Shown here one piece after another: positions 6,368-7,281 of a DNA stretch of 7,281 nucleotides. A program made the position numbers and the translations under genes. Source of the DNA: an uncultured Alphaproteobacteria bacterium (GTDB lineage Bacteria; Pseudomonadota; Alphaproteobacteria; Rickettsiales; UBA1997); NCBI GenBank assembly GCA_903927415.1, contig CAIYMZ010000130.1, positions 1 through 7,281 on the forward strand, written 5' to 3'. Numbering within the stretch: the first letter of the stretch is position 1; each line of letters starts with the position of its first letter. A model generated the notes under the pieces. That model searched no databases and was not told the origin of the DNA. It saw only the letters and a list, made by a program, of their open reading frames with translations.

Positions 6368-7281
6368 TTAATTGTCTAGCGCGAAGTTAATTTTTAATAA
6401 ATTTGCGATTGCACTTCCCTTGCTGAAGGTTTCTTCAAGCTCCAATTCTGGATTAGAGTCGAAGGTGATCGCGCCGCCAACTTGGAATTCAAATTTATTT
6501 TTTTGCAAAATTAATGTGCGGATTACGACTGATAAATTCGCTTCATTTTTTGAAAAAAAACCGATCGCGCCGCTATAAATTCCACGATTAATTTTTTCTT
6601 TTTTTGCCGCAATTTCCATCGCTTTAATTTTTGGTGCGCCCGTCATCGATCCAGCGGGAAAACAGGATTTAATCGCATCGAGCGCAGAAAATTTCTCACG
6701 AATTTTTCCATGAATTTCCGATGACATGTGATGAATATTTTTGTAAGAAGTGATCTCAAAAAGTTTTTTGACCTTAACGCTTCCAGCCTTGCAAATTCTG
6801 GACAAATCGTTCCTCACTAAATCAACAATCATCAAATTTTCTGCGCGCTCTTTCGGGCTATTTTTTAGCGCTGATTTATTTTTTTGATCTTGTTTTTTAT
6901 TTGAGTCGCGAGGCGCAGTTCCTTTGATTGGTCGCGAAATTATTTTTCCATTTTTTAGCGAAAAAAATAATTCTGGGCTGGAAGAGATGATGTAATTTTC
7001 ATCAAGCTTTAAAAATGCTGAATAGTTGGCGGGACTAAGTTTGACAAGCTCGCAAAAGGTTTGAAAATTTTCTTGAGGTGAAGGAGTTTTTTTAAATTTT
7101 CCAAAAAATTTTCTCGTAAGATTTGTTTGATAAAAATCTCCACGAGAGATCATTTTTTTAATGTCGGCAATTGCGACGAGGTAGGATTTGTTGGAAAAAT
7201 TGGAGGAAAAATTTTTAACTTTTAAGTGATTACGGACCCCGCAACAAGTGCGGGGTGACATGTCACCATTTACTCTTAACA
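6368..7281 (-). CDS. pabB: aminodeoxychorismate synthase component I, chorismate-binding domain (5' end outside window)
   Basis: PabB converts chorismate, with ammonia from PabA, to 4-amino-4-deoxychorismate for p-aminobenzoate and folate. The motif RPIKGTAPR (110-118, counted from the ATG at 7259-7261) has the lysine (K113) that distinguishes PabB from anthranilate synthase TrpE, which has Ala there. Other hallmarks are ISRGDFYQTNLTRKF (38-52), ERAENLMIVDLVRNDLSR (138-155), GSMTGAPKIKAMEI (204-217), GIYSGAIGFF, and VGGAITFDSNPELELEET (261-278). This covers the whole chorismate-binding domain. The N-terminal domain of about 180 residues found in full-length PabB is not visible. The frame is open upstream of that ATG through 7 more codons to the edge, so I treat the gene as 5'-partial. 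If the ATG at 7259-7261 is the true start, it would be an unusually short PabB. A palindromic repeat is translated at the start of the visible part. Confidence 0.9.
   Translation of the reverse strand, partial: LRVNGDMSPRTCCGVRNHLKVKNFSSNFSNKSYLVAIADIKKMISRGDFYQTNLTRKFFGKFKKTPSPQENFQTFCELVKLSPANYSAFLKLDENYIISSSPELFFSLKNGKIISRPIKGTAPRDSNKKQDQKNKSALKNSPKERAENLMIVDLVRNDLSRICKAGSVKVKKLFEITSYKNIHHMSSEIHGKIREKFSALDAIKSCFPAGSMTGAPKIKAMEIAAKKEKINRGIYSGAIGFFSKNEANLSVVIRTLILQKNKFEFQVGGAITFDSNPELELEETFSKGSAIANLLKINFALDN
7231..7267. repeat. GC-rich palindromic repeat element inside the pabB reading frame
   Basis: ACCCCGC (7236-7242) pairs with GCGGGGT (7250-7256) around a 7-base loop. It is immediately followed by, and shares three bases with, a perfect 14-bp palindrome GGTGACATGTCACC (7254-7267). 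On the minus strand the core reads GTCACCCCGC, then ACTTGTT, then GCGGGGTCC. It resembles the short GTCACCCCG...CGGGGTCC repeats scattered in many alphaproteobacterial genomes (from recall). Its GC content contrasts sharply with the surrounding AT-rich sequence. It is read in frame as roughly MSPRTCCGVR, just upstream of the PabB chorismate-binding domain. Confidence 0.65.

Noticed and set aside
6345..6370. Terminator after pabB (TTTT-TGCG-AAAA at 6355-6366 or so)
   Set aside because: The stem is four A:T pairs only, and there is no clear T-run placed behind it on the minus strand. It is too weak to call.
6372..6578. 68-aa plus-strand open frame opposite the end of pabB
   Set aside because: It is the reverse shadow of the conserved GGAITFDSNPELE region of PabB.

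Overview
The window reads as ordinary chromosomal DNA from an AT-rich alphaproteobacterium. The S4 sequence, the RlpA layout, the chorismate mutase protein with an extra C-terminal region, and the short ribonucleotide reductase large subunit all have an alphaproteobacterial look, partly Rickettsiales-like. The presence of methionine, aromatic amino acid and folate biosynthesis genes argues against a strongly reduced obligate parasite. Assignment below class level is not possible from this window.

Layout, left to right. (1) 1-607, minus strand: rpsD (ribosomal protein S4), cut by the window edge a few residues before its natural C-terminus. (2) 743-1666, minus strand: a chorismate mutase with a C-terminal part that looks like a decayed prephenate dehydratase plus ACT domain. 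(3) A 55-bp divergent spacer, then 1722-4369 on the plus strand: metX, metW and an rlpA-family lipoprotein gene, tightly packed. The metW stop codon touches the rlpA start codon. (4) A 19-bp convergent gap, then 4389-6245, minus strand: nrdA, the class I ribonucleotide reductase large subunit, in a short form without an N-terminal ATP cone and without nrdB beside it. (5) 6246-6367: the nrdA control region, with two NrdR-box-like sites exactly 32 bp apart. (6) 6368-7281, minus strand: the chorismate-binding part of pabB (aminodeoxychorismate synthase component I), open to the window edge. A GC-rich palindromic repeat lies inside this reading frame.

Functionally, MetX and MetW carry out and support the homoserine acylation step of methionine synthesis. 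The chorismate mutase and PabB draw on the same chorismate pool for Phe/Tyr and folate. NrdA makes deoxynucleotides, probably under NrdR control. RlpA acts on the cell envelope. No mobile element, CRISPR array, defence system or RNA gene is visible. I see no new multi-gene system. The most interesting points are the tandem NrdR boxes, the palindromic repeat read through in pabB, the degenerate P-protein-like chorismate mutase, the MetW tail, and the lack of Shine-Dalgarno sequences at all six visible start codons.
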